64,000 bases of DNA from Diphasiastrum complanatum (GCA_029204225.1 CM055095.1:14600049-14664048), one strand, 5' to 3'; positions 45,282 through 58,658 are shown, numbered from the stretch's first letter. A program made the numbers and translations. The notes: generated by a model from the sequence alone, not told the origin.

Positions 45282-46083
45282 CATTTGGGATGAGGCTCCC
45301 ATGGTGTCTAAGCATGCTATAGAGTGTGGATGGAGTGGCGAGGTACACTCAGAACATTGTGTATTCAGAAGAGTTGTAGTAGTAAGTTTGAAGTGATGTT
45401 TATGGTCTATGGTTTCAGGATGCAATGTACAGTTAGAATTAGAGTTAGGGTTAGACTTAGCGTTTGGGATGTAGCTTGCTCAAAAACTGTCTACTATTAC
45501 AATGCTCATCTGATTTTCATCCATCAAATTTTTCTTGCACAACTTTCACTTGGAGAAATGACAATTTACTCCAACAACTTTCTCACACAACACAAAAAAG
45601 AGGTTACAGGCCTCAAAAGAGCTTACATGAATTCAAAAATTGCATTCAAATTCCAGTTCATGATGGAAAACAACACATTCAAATTCGATACAGGATCAAC
45701 TTGGAAAATTTGTAATTTTTCGAGTCATTGTATAATTTCTCGAGTCAATGTATATTTTTCGAGTCTTTCTATATTTTCGATACAGTATAAATTTCGGTAC
45801 TGTCAGTTAAAATTTTGACCCACGATGCAGTGTTAACAGTCCGCCTACTTTGTACATTCAAAGGCGGTTGTAATAAATGTAACATATCGTCAAATGTCCA
45901 TTGCCCCTCAACCCCTTCCCCGAAAAATGCGACACTGCCCTCCCATTTTAGGCAGTTTCTGTTGGATTTCAATGCTAAGCCTCAAATACATTCAATAGAA
46001 AGCTGTATGTACTTATATAGAAACCAGAAAAAGAAACCTCAAATTTTTGAGCAGAAGATTAAAAAAATTTAGTATCGAATTTT
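45282..46083. other. Spacer, no gene recognised
   Basis: A 164-codon plus-strand frame at 45324-45818 has no domain I recognise. A short inverted repeat CCGCCT/AGGCGG lies at 45841-45867 and the element LTR to the right starts at 46084. Confidence 0.4.
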
Positions 46084-46916
46084 TGTGAAAATTGGCAAAA
46101 GCAAACTTGATCAATATCATAATGACTTGTACCTATTTTTATTACACATGTGTGGAGCCTGTTCCCACGTGTGAAATAAATGTACTTTTCATGTAGTACA
46201 ATCATATAGCTTGTACATATAGTTTAAATAGAGTTCTATTGGCTAAAAAGGCCAAAATCATGTTTTTTAGTCATATGCCACATGGCATCAATCTAGAAAT
46301 TGCATGAAGCCACATCATGAGATTAGGTGTCAAATCCCATGTGTAGAGGTCTGCTCACACGTGTGGAATAAGCTGAGGAAGTCGAATTTTCACTTCTAGA
46401 AATGTTTTTCCTAGTTCTCTACATAGAAGAAAAATGGACCAAAAGTGCTCAAAATAGAAGGTTTTGTCCAAGTGTCAATTTTGCATGATGAATCATCACA
46501 TGACAAAGCACCCTCACACATGTGAGATTAGAGGGATTATCAGTACTACGAGCTCCCACTTTTTGTATATATAGAGCTACATTTGGCCATCATCATTAAG
46601 CAACACCAATCTTGGTTTTGGAGGCAATTCTTGTCAATTTCATCATTTGTCTTGATTTTTCTTGATAGTTTTGAGTTTCTATCATATTGTAATTTGATTT
46701 CAGGCTGGAGTCCGTACTCTGACAGGTTTTCACACGTGTGAAACCAGCAAGTACAATTCCCATTCATTTATGATTCTTCTTGTTAGATTTTCTCATCTAA
46801 ATTTGATCTAGATTTATCTAAATCTTGTGTAGATTGGTAGATCAATTGTGTCTAACATCCAATCACTCTTGTGGATCATTTTAGGATCCATTCTTGGTCC
46901 AATTTTGCAAATTTCC
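46084..46916 (+). repeat. Copia-type LTR, solo, cutting copia-3
   Basis: It starts TGTGAAAATTGGCAAAAGC, like the family N LTR start on its own strand. It has a TATA box GTATATATAGAGC near 46566, the perfect palindrome TTTCACACGTGTGAAA at about 46729-46744, and CATCCAATCACTCTTGTGG near its end, matching the copia-2 LTR. It interrupts the RT of minus-strand copia-3. The 3' boundary is approximate. Confidence 0.6.
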
Positions 46917-46924
46917 ACTATTTT

Positions 46925-48141
46925 TTTGACCCAAAGATCGCAATCCAAAATCTGCTCCATATTTGATCTTATAAATCCATTTGCAAGTGATAGACATCTT
47001 ACCCTCAAGTAGCTCAACCAAGTTTCACATCCTATTTTTTGATATGGCCTCCATTTCTGTTTCCATTGCTGCACGCCACTCCTTGTGCTCCTTTGCTTCA
47101 TGAACGGTTTTTGGTTCTTGAGCCTTTAGCATGGAACCCATTAGGGCTAGATTTATTTCTAACCTTGTAGGAGGTTTCCGATTTCTGCTTGACCTTCTAA
47201 GCTCTCCTTGTTTGCTAGATTCGGGAGTATCTGCCTTTTTAGCATCACATGTGACTGATAAGTACCATTTAGGTACTCTCTTAGGGATTTCAGCATCAAA
47301 CTTATCTTTTTCCATTGGATCTTCTGCATCAAAATCCACTCCTTTCTTGCCCTGTACTTCCGCTCCCTCATCGAAAGGTTTACTGATTTCTTCAGATTGT
47401 TCACCTTGACCCATCTCGTCAAATGTAGCATCCCTAGAAATCACAAGCTTCTGTGCATTTGTATCATACATCCTATATGCCTTGGCCTTCTCATCATATC
47501 CAAGGAAAATACACTTGACAGCTTTTCCATCCAATCTCCTTCGTTTCTCATCAGGAATATGAGCATAAGCATCACAACCAAATACTCTCAAATGAGAAAT
47601 ATTAGGTTTCTTTCCAGTAAAAGCTTCATGAGGTGTCTTACCTTCCACATATTTCGGAGGACACCGATTCAGGATGTGTGTAGCTGTGTTGCAAGCTTCT
47701 GTCCAAAAGGTATTTGGCATACCCTTGCTTTTGAGCATTGCCCTGGCCATCTCAACAATGGATCTATTCTTTCACTCTGCAACTCCGTTTTGCTACGGTG
47801 AATAATGTGTTGTAGTCTGCCTCTCGATCCCTTGATCTTTGCAAACATCAATAAAAATACTCACCACCTCCATCAGATCTTAAAGTCTTGATGTAACTTC
47901 CTGTTTGCTTTTCAACTAATGCCTTGAATTCCTTGAACTTAGCAAAAGCGTCTGATTTCTTGCTTATGAAATAAATCCAAATACATCTGCTATAATCATC
48001 AATAAAGGTAATAAAATAATAGTAGCCACTAAGAGATCTAGTCTGCATTGGTCCACATAGATCACTGTGGACAAGATCTAGAATGCCACTGGCTCTCCTT
48101 GCTCCACTTTTGGAAAACCTCTCTGTGTGTTGTTTTCCCAA
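46925..48141 (-). pseudogene. copia-3 integrase and RT start
   Basis: Integrase blocks are LDLVHSDLCGPMQTRSL (first Asp), TFIDDYSRCIWIYF, LRSDGGGEYF (second Asp), then frameshifts in 47760-47850 that remove the clean glutamate block. It resumes with MARAMLKSKGMPNTFWTEA, HLRVFGCDAYAHIPDEKRRR and the linker ELRRSSRNRKPPTRLEI. RT starts EWRAAMETEMEAISKN and, after a frameshift, ITCKWIYKIKYGADFG, where it is cut. Confidence 0.85.
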
Positions 48142-48348
48142 AATGCAACCTTCACAGATTTTTCCTTCAAAAGAATATCAAGCAATCCAATAACTTTTTC
48201 AGAATCTATAAACTTTGAGCACTAATATGACCAAATCGTTGATGCCAAAGATCACTTCGACTATCAACAGTGCTTACCATAGCTTGAGTAAAAGATCTCG
48301 CATTCAATTTGTAGAGTCAATTCTCGTTGACTCTAGCTCCTGTAGCAA

Positions 48349-49023
48349 TCACTTTGTAGTGATTCTTGATGTCCTGACGAGACATTTGTCGCTATCAAAC
48401 TCAACCTTGAGTTGTTGATCAGCCATTGTCCCAACTGATAGTAAATTGTTGGCTAAACCAGGAACATATTGCACATTGCTTATCTGCTTTATCATTCCGC
48501 TGGCTAGCTTCACTAGTACCACTCCAAATCCTTTCACAGGTAGCAATTGGCCATCAGCTTGTCCAACTTCATCGCCATTGTGGATTTCCTTGAATTTCGA
48601 AAACCACTCCTTCCTCGAAGTCATGTGCTTGGATGCTCCACTATCGATGTATCAGGTATCCTTTGTTTCGTCACTTGTCATTAGCACCGTAATGAACAAG
48701 TTTGAGCTTTCGCTTGTATCATCTTCATATTGATCATCATCATATTGATGTTGATCAACATAATTGTCTTCATAATGATCATCATCAAATTGATGTTGAT
48801 TAGCATAATTGCCCGCCTGCCATTTGCCTTTTCTTTGTGCTATCTTCTTTTGTTTCTTGAAGCATTCACGCTCCCAATGGCCAGGTTTGTTGCAGTACCT
48901 GCAATTTTCAGGTTTATTTTGTCTGGAATAGCCACGTCCTTGACCTCGAGATTCCTCCTCTCGATTGATACCTACCATGGCCAAATCTTCCGCCTCGTCC
49001 TCTAACTGCAAGAGCTTGATCAT
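48349..49023 (-). pseudogene. copia-3 zinc knuckle and protease
   Basis: The knuckle reads CRYCNKPGHWEREC (CX2CX4HX4C). An Asp/Tyr/Gln-rich spacer made of repeated D-Q-H-Q-Y/F-D-D-D units follows. The protease site is YIDSGASKHMTSRKEWF, preceded by a TGA (plus-strand 48652-48654) where copia elements have Trp. The remainder has NVQYVPGLANNLLSVG, a standard protease block. A single base change would account for the stop. Confidence 0.82.
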
Positions 49024-49711
49024 AGCCCCTATTACGATGATTCAAGTTCTCTTGATGTTGCTCTTCTTGCAAAAGTAATCCACCTAGCTCTTCATAGGTT
49101 GGAAGATTCTCCCGTGTGGTAGTGCTTGTCACAAACATCTGATGTGACTCACTCAAGCTGTTCAATGTCAGTTGAATGATCTCATGATCCTGTACTCGCT
49201 CTCCAGCGGCAGCTAGTTGATCACGGATCTCCTTTACCTTCAATAGGTGATCGACAATAGTTGCACCATCATCCATCCGTAATGTGTGTAGCTTCGTCTT
49301 CAGGAATAGCACTCGAGATGTGTTTGTGGTCTCAAACAATGCCTTCAACGTATCTCACGCTTCTTTCGGTCCTTCCGAATCTGAAATGTAGGGAATGATA
49401 GCATCTCTGACTGACAAGTTGATGACATTCTGTGCTTTCTGTTTCCTCCTATCAAATGTCCGTTGATCTTCTTCAATCATTGGCCTTGTCTCCTCACCTG
49501 TCACGATCTCCCATAGCTCCTTTTCCATCAGAATGTTCTTCAGTTTGAATTTCCAAACTGCATAGTTGTTGGCTCCTTCCAATTTGCTTGACTCATTGAG
49601 GACACTCTCGCTTAGCATTGCCATAACTGCACTTAGATGAGTTCGGATCACAAAATTGACTGTAAAAATGAAAAATTTGCTGCAAAATTGACAAATGACA
49701 TCTTTGACCAC
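48914..49711 (-). pseudogene. copia-3 gag
   Basis: The likely start is MAMLSESVLNESSKLEGANN at about 49623, which fits a Gag beginning better than the longer frame start at 49711. It continues NYAVWKFKLKNILMEKELWE and SVRDAIIPYISDSEG. A TGA (plus 49355-49357) replaces the expected Trp before DTLKALFE. It then reads RVLFLKTKLHTLRMDDG and QLTLNSLSESHQMF. Apart from that stop, Gag is nearly intact. Confidence 0.85.
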
Positions 49712-51079
49712 TTTCCAATCCGAGCTATGAACTAAAAGTTATGCCAAATTAGAGATTTTGGCCTTAAAATGGCTCACAACTGTCCTTAAGCCTGAAAATG
49801 GCAATTATTGCCAAACTGCCATTTTTGAAAATTTTCTCCGTCGCGCACAGATCTTCGATTTCAAAAAATTTTATATCAGTGCGTAGCCCTTTGTACCAGC
49901 ATAGCTTTTGTCTAATCAGATCCCAAAAACAGTCTCTCCAGCTAGGTCAAAAACAGTCTCTCTAGCTAGATCAAAACATCACTCTGTTTTCTGCTTATCT
50001 GCAAAAAACCACAGTGGACAGAGCCCTTAAGAAGAATGGGCTAGTCCCAAAGACTAGGGGCACTTGTGGGACCCTTCAATCCGAAATGAAATTTGAAGTG
50101 TATATTCTTCAGTAAATCTCAACCGTTGATCTGGGACATGTGGACGGTCCAGATTAGCTCTGACTTTTCTTGGTACACGTGGCAGTATGCGGTTGGTGCG
50201 CACTAATTGCTCAGCTGCCCATAGACACTTACATACACTAACTTTTTAGAAGGACTGGACGCGCGAGGGAGGCGTTTCGGGCCTGTGCTACAGCGTTTCG
50301 GGCTGGTCTTTAGGCATTTCGGGTCGTTTGGAGGCATTTCGGAGGCATTCAATGGTGTTTCAGCCCCAGAAACCGGTGTTTCGGGCCCCTTTTCAGCATT
50401 TCGGACCATACCAGAGAGTTCTGGTGAGCAGTACACAGACAGAGAAAGAGTAGAAAGCCTATTTCTCAGCAAAAAACATCGTTTCTAAGCCAAATCTTCA
50501 CCCAAAAAATTCGATTTTGAGTGCAAATCCACACTAAATTGACTTGTACTTCGATCTAGCAACCTCCAGAAGTCATCGTTACATAAAATGAGGCTTAAAA
50601 CTTTGATTTTCTGTTACAAGGCTACTTCAAGCAAAAATGTACAAAAATTACAAAAAATTGCTCAAATCTCCACCAAATGGATTAGGAACAATTCCAAACT
50701 GCTAGTAGCAGTATTGCTAAACTTTTGACAGCACAAAATGTTTCCCACAAGTTGATTGAGCAAGTTTCTGATTGAAACTTCTTGAAAACTTGCACTTTCC
50801 ACAAAAAACTGGGAAGTATTGTAACAATCTCCTCACTCAACAGATTTTCAATCTGTCTGATGCTACCCTAGCCTTTCTGATGCCTCCAGGACTGTGTCTT
50901 CATTCCCCACTGATGATTCTGAGCTCCAAAACCTGCAAGATGCACCAAGGAAGGATTTCTTCCAACTTTTGCCTCTCCAAGCTTTCACCTCATGTGAAGG
51001 ACTTTCTCACTTCATTGTGGAGCCTGTGACAAGCTGTATCCACTGATCAGGCATGCAGGACTATCGTGCTCTGATACCA
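49712..51079 (-). other. copia-3 leader with TTTCGG repeats and PBS
   Basis: The leader is about 1.4 kb long, unusual for copia. From 50271 to 50405 the word G(C/T)(A/G)TTTCGG recurs about seven times at 15-25 bp spacing. The primer-binding site TGGTATCAGAGC lies at 51068-51079 on the minus strand. A possible second insertion within the leader is not excluded. Confidence 0.6.
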
Positions 51080-51406
<327 letters not shown>

Positions 51407-51408
51407 AC

Positions 51409-52670
51409 GTGATGTTCAATGCCACAATTTTCACAAGCTAGAGAAAAGCGGAGTTTATCTGGGCTGCGAATACTAGGATGTTTACCTGCACAGATAAAAC
51501 ATCCTCGTATGGCGGGTAGTTGATGTGCAGCAAAGACAGCTTGGTTTGGATTGTAAGCTTGGGCATTGGGATCCACTGTTTGAGCATTAGAATCATAGGT
51601 ATAATAAACAACCATTTCAGTAGAGTATTGCGGTTGAGTATTGCCTTCCACATAGTAAGTGGCCAGATCGATGGTATTCAGATCAAAAATGGACAGTGTT
51701 TTGTGGATCAGGTTGGTTAACGACAAACTGTTGACGTGGGGATGGGCATTGATTTGGTGCAGTTGGTCGTGGTTGGTAGACCCCTGGCACAGGCTGTTGT
51801 GGAGGGTAAGGGCAGTAAGCTCGATAGATGGTGGGTCTGGTGGCTGTTGGGAAATGGTTTCACAGTTGAGGGCATTCATTAGCAGTGTGATGTTGTGAGC
51901 AGATTGGACACCAGACATTTTCTCTTGTTGAAAAGGATTTCTCAGCAATATGTTTTATGGCGATTTGGAAATCAGTAGTGAGTTTATCCATATGAGATTG
52001 TTGAGCTTTTTGCCAAGTTTCCATTTGATGTAGAAGTTCAGAAGATTGAGCAATATTGTCAAACTTCGGGTCATTAGGATGGTTCGGATTCTTAGATTTC
52101 TTTTCACGATTGTCAAAGTCATCATCGAAACCTTCGTCTTCCTCACGGATAGCATCGGTCATCACATCTTTAAGTTGATCATAAAGGTCAACTGGTTTGA
52201 GTTCATGGCAGATGTTTTTAGGAAATCCAATTAAGAACAATTTTATGGCCATACATTCGGTGATATTTTCATCAACACATTTTACTTTGAGATGGTTAAA
52301 ATGCTCAATGTAGTTTCGAATAGACTCTTTGCGACTCATCTTGATGTGGGTAATTTGAATGAATAGGATCTGAGTCAGTTTGGATGGTTTGAAACGCTTG
52401 ATGAGAGCGTCCTTGAGGGTGTTCCAAGAAGCAAGATCAGGAGCTTTGAGATTCAAGTACCATTCCTTGGCGGTTCCTTAGAGTACCATAGGAGATAGGC
52501 ATAGCTTTTCAGTTTTAGAGGTATCTCCATAAAAATGGCATGCATTATAAAAGTCTTGGAGAAATCAGACTGGGTCAGATTCTCCATCGTACTTTGGTGC
52601 ATCGATACGTGGAATTCTTCGTTCTAGTCGTGGAGGAGCCGGATTAGAAGATTCAGCACAGTCACGAGAC
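51409..52670 (-). pseudogene. Gypsy gag (minus strand)
   Basis: The gag starts near 52670 (MSRDCAESSNPAPPRLERRI, PRIDAPKYDGESDPV) and, after a TGA and a TAA, continues LKAPDLASWNTLKDALIKRF, then IRNYIEHFNHLKVKCVDE. Zinc knuckles are CPICSQHHTANEC and, degenerate, CFICAGKHPSIRS. These share the shortened CX2CX3H spacing with the plus-strand gypsy gag. It is cut by the copia-3 LTR at 51406. The integrase at 43436-44400 may be its downstream part. Confidence 0.8.
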
Positions 52671-53830
52671 ATGATGTAGAATACAAATGAGCAGGTCAGT
52701 ACTGTACTTGGCCAAAAAGACAGTTTGCTTGTAGAAATGATATCGTAGGACAAAAAACTGGTCTTTCTGGTCATGACAAAATTTGCGGATAGGCTGAGAA
52801 ATCGTGGATAGGTAGAATCATCGAATTGTAATACTTGCGAATTCTGACAGGGAGTTCTGAAGGTCAGAATAGTGATTTCTTTCTCCACGAATTCTGACCG
52901 CGGTCAGATTTTGAAAAAACAGCCTGATATACTGTCAAAATCCCTTATATCTCATCCAAATCTTTGTCCTAGAATTCGCCGACTTCACTAAGGCTAGATC
53001 TCATCAAAATCGGTCCTCCAACAGTTCCACGAATTCTATCTCAGAGATTTTGCCTGCTTAATGTCAGAAAGTCACCTTTTTTTTCATATTCCCTATATGC
53101 CAGTCAAAACTCTCTGTTAGAATTCACCATCCAGCCTAAGAAATCGTTCTCAAAAAGTACGATTTCTTTGTCCTACCCGTGAATTCTAAAAGTATGATTT
53201 GTTTCCATAAATGAAAGATCAGGGTCTGTTAGGGCTGCAGACAGGCTGGCAAATTCTGATATACATATTCGGTTCGGAAAAAAATCACTTCTTTTCAAGA
53301 AAATGTCCAAGTTGACTCTTTTGTTGATTTCTCCCAGCTTGAATTGCAATGAACACAATGAATTGCAAGATAATCACAATAGTAATTTTGTCTTAATCAC
53401 AAAGTGTTGTTTACAATGCAAATACGTCTCCTTTTATGGCAAAGAGGGATTTCATAATTGTCTACTAACTTATGGGACTAATGGGAGGGTCTTCCATAAG
53501 TGTCTACTAACTTATGGGACTAATTTGTTTCTAGCCTTTCTAGAACTTCTAACTTAGGATTTAGAACTTTAAAGTTTCTTAACTTAGGAAAACTTAAGAT
53601 AAAATATTTCTAATCTTAAGTTTCCTAAGCCTAAGTTCTAAATCTAAGTTTAAGCAATTTTATTATTATTTAAGCTTCTACTCATGGGCTTACAAAACAC
53701 ATGCCATGGTTGAAGTTTATTGACAGATACTCATACGTGAACTTACAAAACACATGCCACAGAGTTTTATTTGTTTCTTTTTATTTTCTCTGTGTTAGCA
53801 CAGTTGCTAACAATTATGGCCTTCCAATAA
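52671..53830. repeat. Gypsy leader and AT-rich hairpin region
   Basis: No gene. GTCTACTAACTTATGGGACT occurs at 53460 and 53502. An imperfect inverted repeat has arms at about 53550-53600 and 53612-53653 (AACTTAGGA, TTTAGAACTT and ACTTAAGAT with complements). CTTACAAAACACATGCCA occurs at 53698 and 53741. The hairpin could be a small transposon or part of an LTR. I found no gypsy primer-binding site to bound an LTR. Confidence 0.5.
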
Positions 53831-55852
53831 GATCGAAATGATAGTTTTGATCTTTTGCTTTTTCAAAATGCTCCTCTTGATGATGGATGCATCAAAACCC
53901 GGCTTTCCATCCAAGGTGGAGATGACCAAGGTCTCTTCACTAGAGGCAAAGGCAAGTCCAAAGGCAAAGGATCAACATTCAAGAAGTCTTCAAAGCTTGA
54001 GGATCAAGAAGGACCCTCAAAGGCATCTCCATCAACCGCCAAAGTCAAGAAGGACAAATCAAAGGTGAAGTGCTACTATTGTAGCAAGATGGGGCATTAT
54101 GCCTCGGAATGCTTCAAGAGGAAGCAAGATCAAAGCCAAGCCAACATGAGCAAAGAGGCGGAGGAAGAGAGTTCACATGAGGACTCTCTCATGATGTCCA
54201 TATTTTCTTCAACAAGCTTCAAAGGAGAAGATCCTTGGTGGATTGACTCGGGTGCTAGTTCACACATGACTAGCAAAAGGGAGTTTTTCTCTTCGCTCTT
54301 ATCTTATGATGGACCTATAAAGTCTATCTATACAACAAATGATGAAGCTTGTAAGATTGAAGGAGTTGGTAGCATTCCCCTTTGCTTAGGATCTTCCAAA
54401 AAGATCAACATAGAAGGTGCTTTGTACATTCCTACAATAACAAAGAATCTACTAAGTGTTGGCCAAATGGTAGACAATGGTTTCAATGTTGACTTTGCTT
54501 CAAATGAATGTTTCATCAAGAAGAAGGGTAAGATAGTGGCTAAGGGCACTAGACTTGGAAAACTTTATAAGTTGGATGCATTTGTGGATACTAATGTTGT
54601 CATGTTGGCCGAGAAGAGCAAGATATCTACCTTTACTTTACGGCACAAAAGACTTGGACATGTCAACTCGGGTTCCATGGAGGCTATGATCAAGGAGGAG
54701 TATGTTTTAGGCCTACCAAGGTCTATTGGGAAGGAAGACAAAGTTTGTGAAGCTTGTGCTTTATCCAAGGCACATAAGAAGGTGTTTCCTAACTCCATCA
54801 CAAAGTCATCTCATCCTCTTGAGCTCATACACTCGGATGTGCACATTGCTAGCACCAAATATGATGGAGGTTCATCCATGTTTTTAACATTCATTGATGA
54901 CTACTCAAGATATTGTTGGGTGTTCTTACTTTCCTTCAAGTCTCAAGTATTTGATACTTTTGTAAAGTTCAAGTTGTTTGTGGAAAAGCATCATAATCAT
55001 AGCATCAAGATTCTTAGAAGTGACAATGGTGGAGAATTCATCTCCAATGAGTTCAAGGCCTTTTGTGAGGAGGAAGGGATCAAGAAAGAGACTTCTTGTC
55101 CTTACACTCCTCAACAAAATGGAGTTGCTGAAAGAAGGAATAGAACATTATGTGAATGTTCTAAGGCTTTAAGATTAGATGCTTGTTTGCCCAAATCCTT
55201 TTGGGGTGAGTCTCTTGTATGTGCAAACTACTTGATGAATAGGGTGTCTTGCAAAGCAATTGAAGGCAAAACTCCTTATGAGATGTTGTATGGAAAGAAA
55301 CCCAATCTTAATCACTTGAAAGTTTTTGGGTGTATATGCTATGTGCATGTGCCATTGGAAACAAGAACCAAGGAGGATCCATCTTCCACAAGAGGGATCA
55401 TACTTGGATATGCAAGCTCAAGCAAGGGCTACAAAGTCTATCTCCCATCCTTGAACAAATTTGTTGTTTCAAGGGATTTTATCTTTGATGAACATCATAT
55501 GCATATGCTTGAAGAAGGCTCAAGTGCTCCAACAATCAAGAAGAAGATGGCCGAGGAGCAAGATCTTGGTTTTGAGGAGGAGCTCATGGAGGAGCAAGCA
55601 CCAAACCCACCTATCACACCAAGGAGATCTTCAAGGGCAAAAGTGGAGCCATCAAGGCTCAAATATCAAGGCAAAGGGCAGCAAGTTGAGGGTATATTAT
55701 TCACTTCTTATGCTTTATCTAGTTTTGAAGAACCATCTAATGTTGAAGATGCATTGAACTCCAAAGAATGGTATAAAGCTATGTTGGATGAGTATGATGC
55801 CTTGATTGAGAATGAAACTTGGTTGCTTGTTGAAGACCTCAAAGGAATGTAA
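53831..55852 (+). CDS. copia-4 knuckle-protease-integrase polyprotein
   Basis: An uninterrupted frame of about 670 codons lacks the Gag N-terminus and any normal ATG; it opens after a TAA at 53828. Domains in order are a zinc knuckle CYYCSKMGHYASEC, protease WWIDSGASSHMTSK, the HHCC region (RHKRLGHVNSG, CEACALSKAH), integrase (LIHSDVHIAS, ILRSDNGGEF, QQNGVAERRNRTL, giving D-D-E), integrase C-terminal VFGCICYVHVPLETRTKEDP, linker ITPRRSSRAKVEPSR and the first RT block (EWYKAMLDEYDALIENETW). It stops after VEDLKGM. Protease and integrase look catalytically intact. It could be a source of enzymes for non-autonomous relatives only if expressed. Confidence 0.85.
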   Translation, partial: DRNDSFDLLLFQNAPLDDGCIKTRLSIQGGDDQGLFTRGKGKSKGKGSTFKKSSKLEDQEGPSKASPSTAKVKKDKSKVKCYYCSKMGHYASECFKRKQDQSQANMSKEAEEESSHEDSLMMSIFSSTSFKGEDPWWIDSGASSHMTSKREFFSSLLSYDGPIKSIYTTNDEACKIEGVGSIPLCLGSSKKINIEGALYIPTITKNLLSVGQMVDNGFNVDFASNECFIKKKGKIVAKGTRLGKLYKLDAFVDTNVVMLAEKSKISTFTLRHKRLGHVNSGSMEAMIKEEYVLGLPRSIGKEDKVCEACALSKAHKKVFPNSITKSSHPLELIHSDVHIASTKYDGGSSMFLTFIDDYSRYCWVFLLSFKSQVFDTFVKFKLFVEKHHNHSIKILRSDNGGEFISNEFKAFCEEEGIKKETSCPYTPQQNGVAERRNRTLCECSKALRLDACLPKSFWGESLVCANYLMNRVSCKAIEGKTPYEMLYGKKPNLNHLKVFGCICYVHVPLETRTKEDPSSTRGIILGYASSSKGYKVYLPSLNKFVVSRDFIFDEHHMHMLEEGSSAPTIKKKMAEEQDLGFEEELMEEQAPNPPITPRRSSRAKVEPSRLKYQGKGQQVEGILFTSYALSSFEEPSNVEDALNSKEWYKAMLDEYDALIENETWLLVEDLKGM

Positions 55853-56931
55853 TGGGATGCAAGTGGGTCTTCAAGCTTAAGTTGAATAAAAATGGGAGAG
55901 TGAATATGATCCCACTCTTTACATTAAGTTTGATGATGTTGGTATTGTACTTTTACTCACTTATGTAGATGACATCATCATTAGTGGAAATAGTATTGAT
56001 GGTATTGAAAAAATCAAGATAGATCTATCCTTAGAGTTCAAGATGGTATATCTAGGGTGTCTTCACTTCATCTTAGGCATAGAGGTACTTAGAGGGTTTG
56101 ATTTTATCTTTATAAGTCAAGTAAACTATGCTCAAAGTCTTTTGAAGAAGTTTAAGATGGAAGTATGCAAAAGTGTTGACACACCAATGGAGCAAGATGT
56201 AAAAGTGCCAAATGAAGATGATGAAAGATCCTTCATGGACATCACTCTATTTAGGCAGCTTATAGGCTCCTTAATGTGGATCACTCTAACTAGACCAGAT
56301 CTTAGATTTAGTGTATGTAGGCTGAGCCAATCCATGCAAAAGCCATTGAATATCCATTGGAAAAAGGCTAAGAGGATTCTAAGATACATCTCGGGTACAT
56401 TGGATTTTGGGATTCTACATAGAGGAGATGTGATTAGCCTTCATGCATTTAGTGATTCAGATTTTTCAGGGGACAAGAGGGATAGGAAATCAACAAGTGC
56501 CTATTAAACTTTCATAGGAGAAGATGTGGTTTCATGGCTTTCAAAAAAGCAAGAAACTATATCTCTATCTTCAACCGAGGCCGAGTACAAAGCTTTGACA
56601 ACCACTACAAAGGAGGCACTTTGGATCAAGAGATTATTGGTGGAGCTAAAGATCATGGATTCAGAGGAGGCACCAATAATCTACAATGACAATATATCAG
56701 CCCAACACCTTGCATCTAACCCAATCTTCCATGCAATATCTAAGCACATTGAGATTGCCATCACTTTTGTGAGAGAAATGGTGCAAGCCAAGGAGATTGC
56801 TTTGGAGCATGTTCCAAGAAATGAATGTGTAGCTGATCTACTTACTAAACCACTTCAAAAGACACCTTTTATGAAGTTCATATCATCACTTGGAGTGATT
56901 AGTAAAGCAATGATTGAACCAAGCTAGATAG
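55853..56931 (+). pseudogene. copia-4 reverse transcriptase (gapped) and RNase H
   Basis: A short block KWVFKLKLNKNGRVN is followed directly by DPTLYIKFDDVG and the catalytic TYVDDIIISG (about 55945-55990), so most RT finger and palm blocks before YVDD are deleted. The thumb-connection area (SVDTPMEQDVKVP, LIGSLMWITLTRPDL) and RNase H (AFSDSDFSGDKRDRKSTSAY, SSTEAEYKAL, ECVADLLTKPL) follow. A TAA at 56505-56507 breaks RNase H. The end AMIEPS is at 56925. RNase H is nearly identical to 31301-31850. Confidence 0.85.
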
Positions 56932-56941
56932 TGAAGATGAG

Positions 56942-57623
56942 TGTTAAAAATTCACAATTCTAGCTTGACTAGTTTTGGTCATATGACTTGTAAATAGTTA
57001 GATGGTCATGATGTGGCTTGTCACGCATGCCAAATAGCATAGGATTCCATTCATAAGGATGTTCTCAAGTAGGCCTAAGTGTTAGAACCTTTGGAATGAG
57101 TCCAAATTATGCTTAGATACAAGAGAGAAAAAATAGGAGCTATTTTTGGTAATTTTTGCATTGTTGAGGGATCTCCAAGATTCCAACCCTAATTTGGTAG
57201 GGATGAAAGATCCACCAAAATTAGCATTAGGGATAGGTTCAGGGCTACTCATACCTGCCCAAAATTGTGATGGATCATGTATATATAGGTGATGATATCT
57301 CACCAAAATCAATCAAGCAATTTCATGATTTTTCTCTCATAATGGTGCAATTGCTCTCTATGTTCATAATTGTTTGAGATCTTGTGATTACTAATGATTA
57401 TAGGATTGAATGTAGGCCTGGTGTACACTACTCAGACTATGGGAGGCCGTACTTTCACACGTGTGAAGCCTTCTTCAAGGATTTGGGCCATTTAGTGAGG
57501 TTCAAGCATAGATTTTTGATGGATTTTGATGGTTCAACTTGTGCTAATCTTATGAGATCATAATCTATTGTTTCCCTCATCATTTCAAGTGTTTTAGGAT
57601 CCTTATTTGCTGTAATTTTTACA
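56942..57623 (+). repeat. 3' LTR of copia-4
   Basis: It starts TGTTAAAAATTCACAATTC shortly after the RNase H stop and a purine-rich tract, and ends TGTAATTTTTACA, giving matching inverted ends. It has a TATA box ATGTATATATAGG near 57277 and the palindrome TTCACACGTGTGAA near 57457. The 5' LTR is not in the window. Confidence 0.7.

Positions 57624-58658
<1,035 letters not shown>

Noticed and set aside
45324..45818. A 164-codon plus-strand frame.
   Set aside because: No domain, biased composition and immediate neighbourhood of LTR remains. It is likely random.
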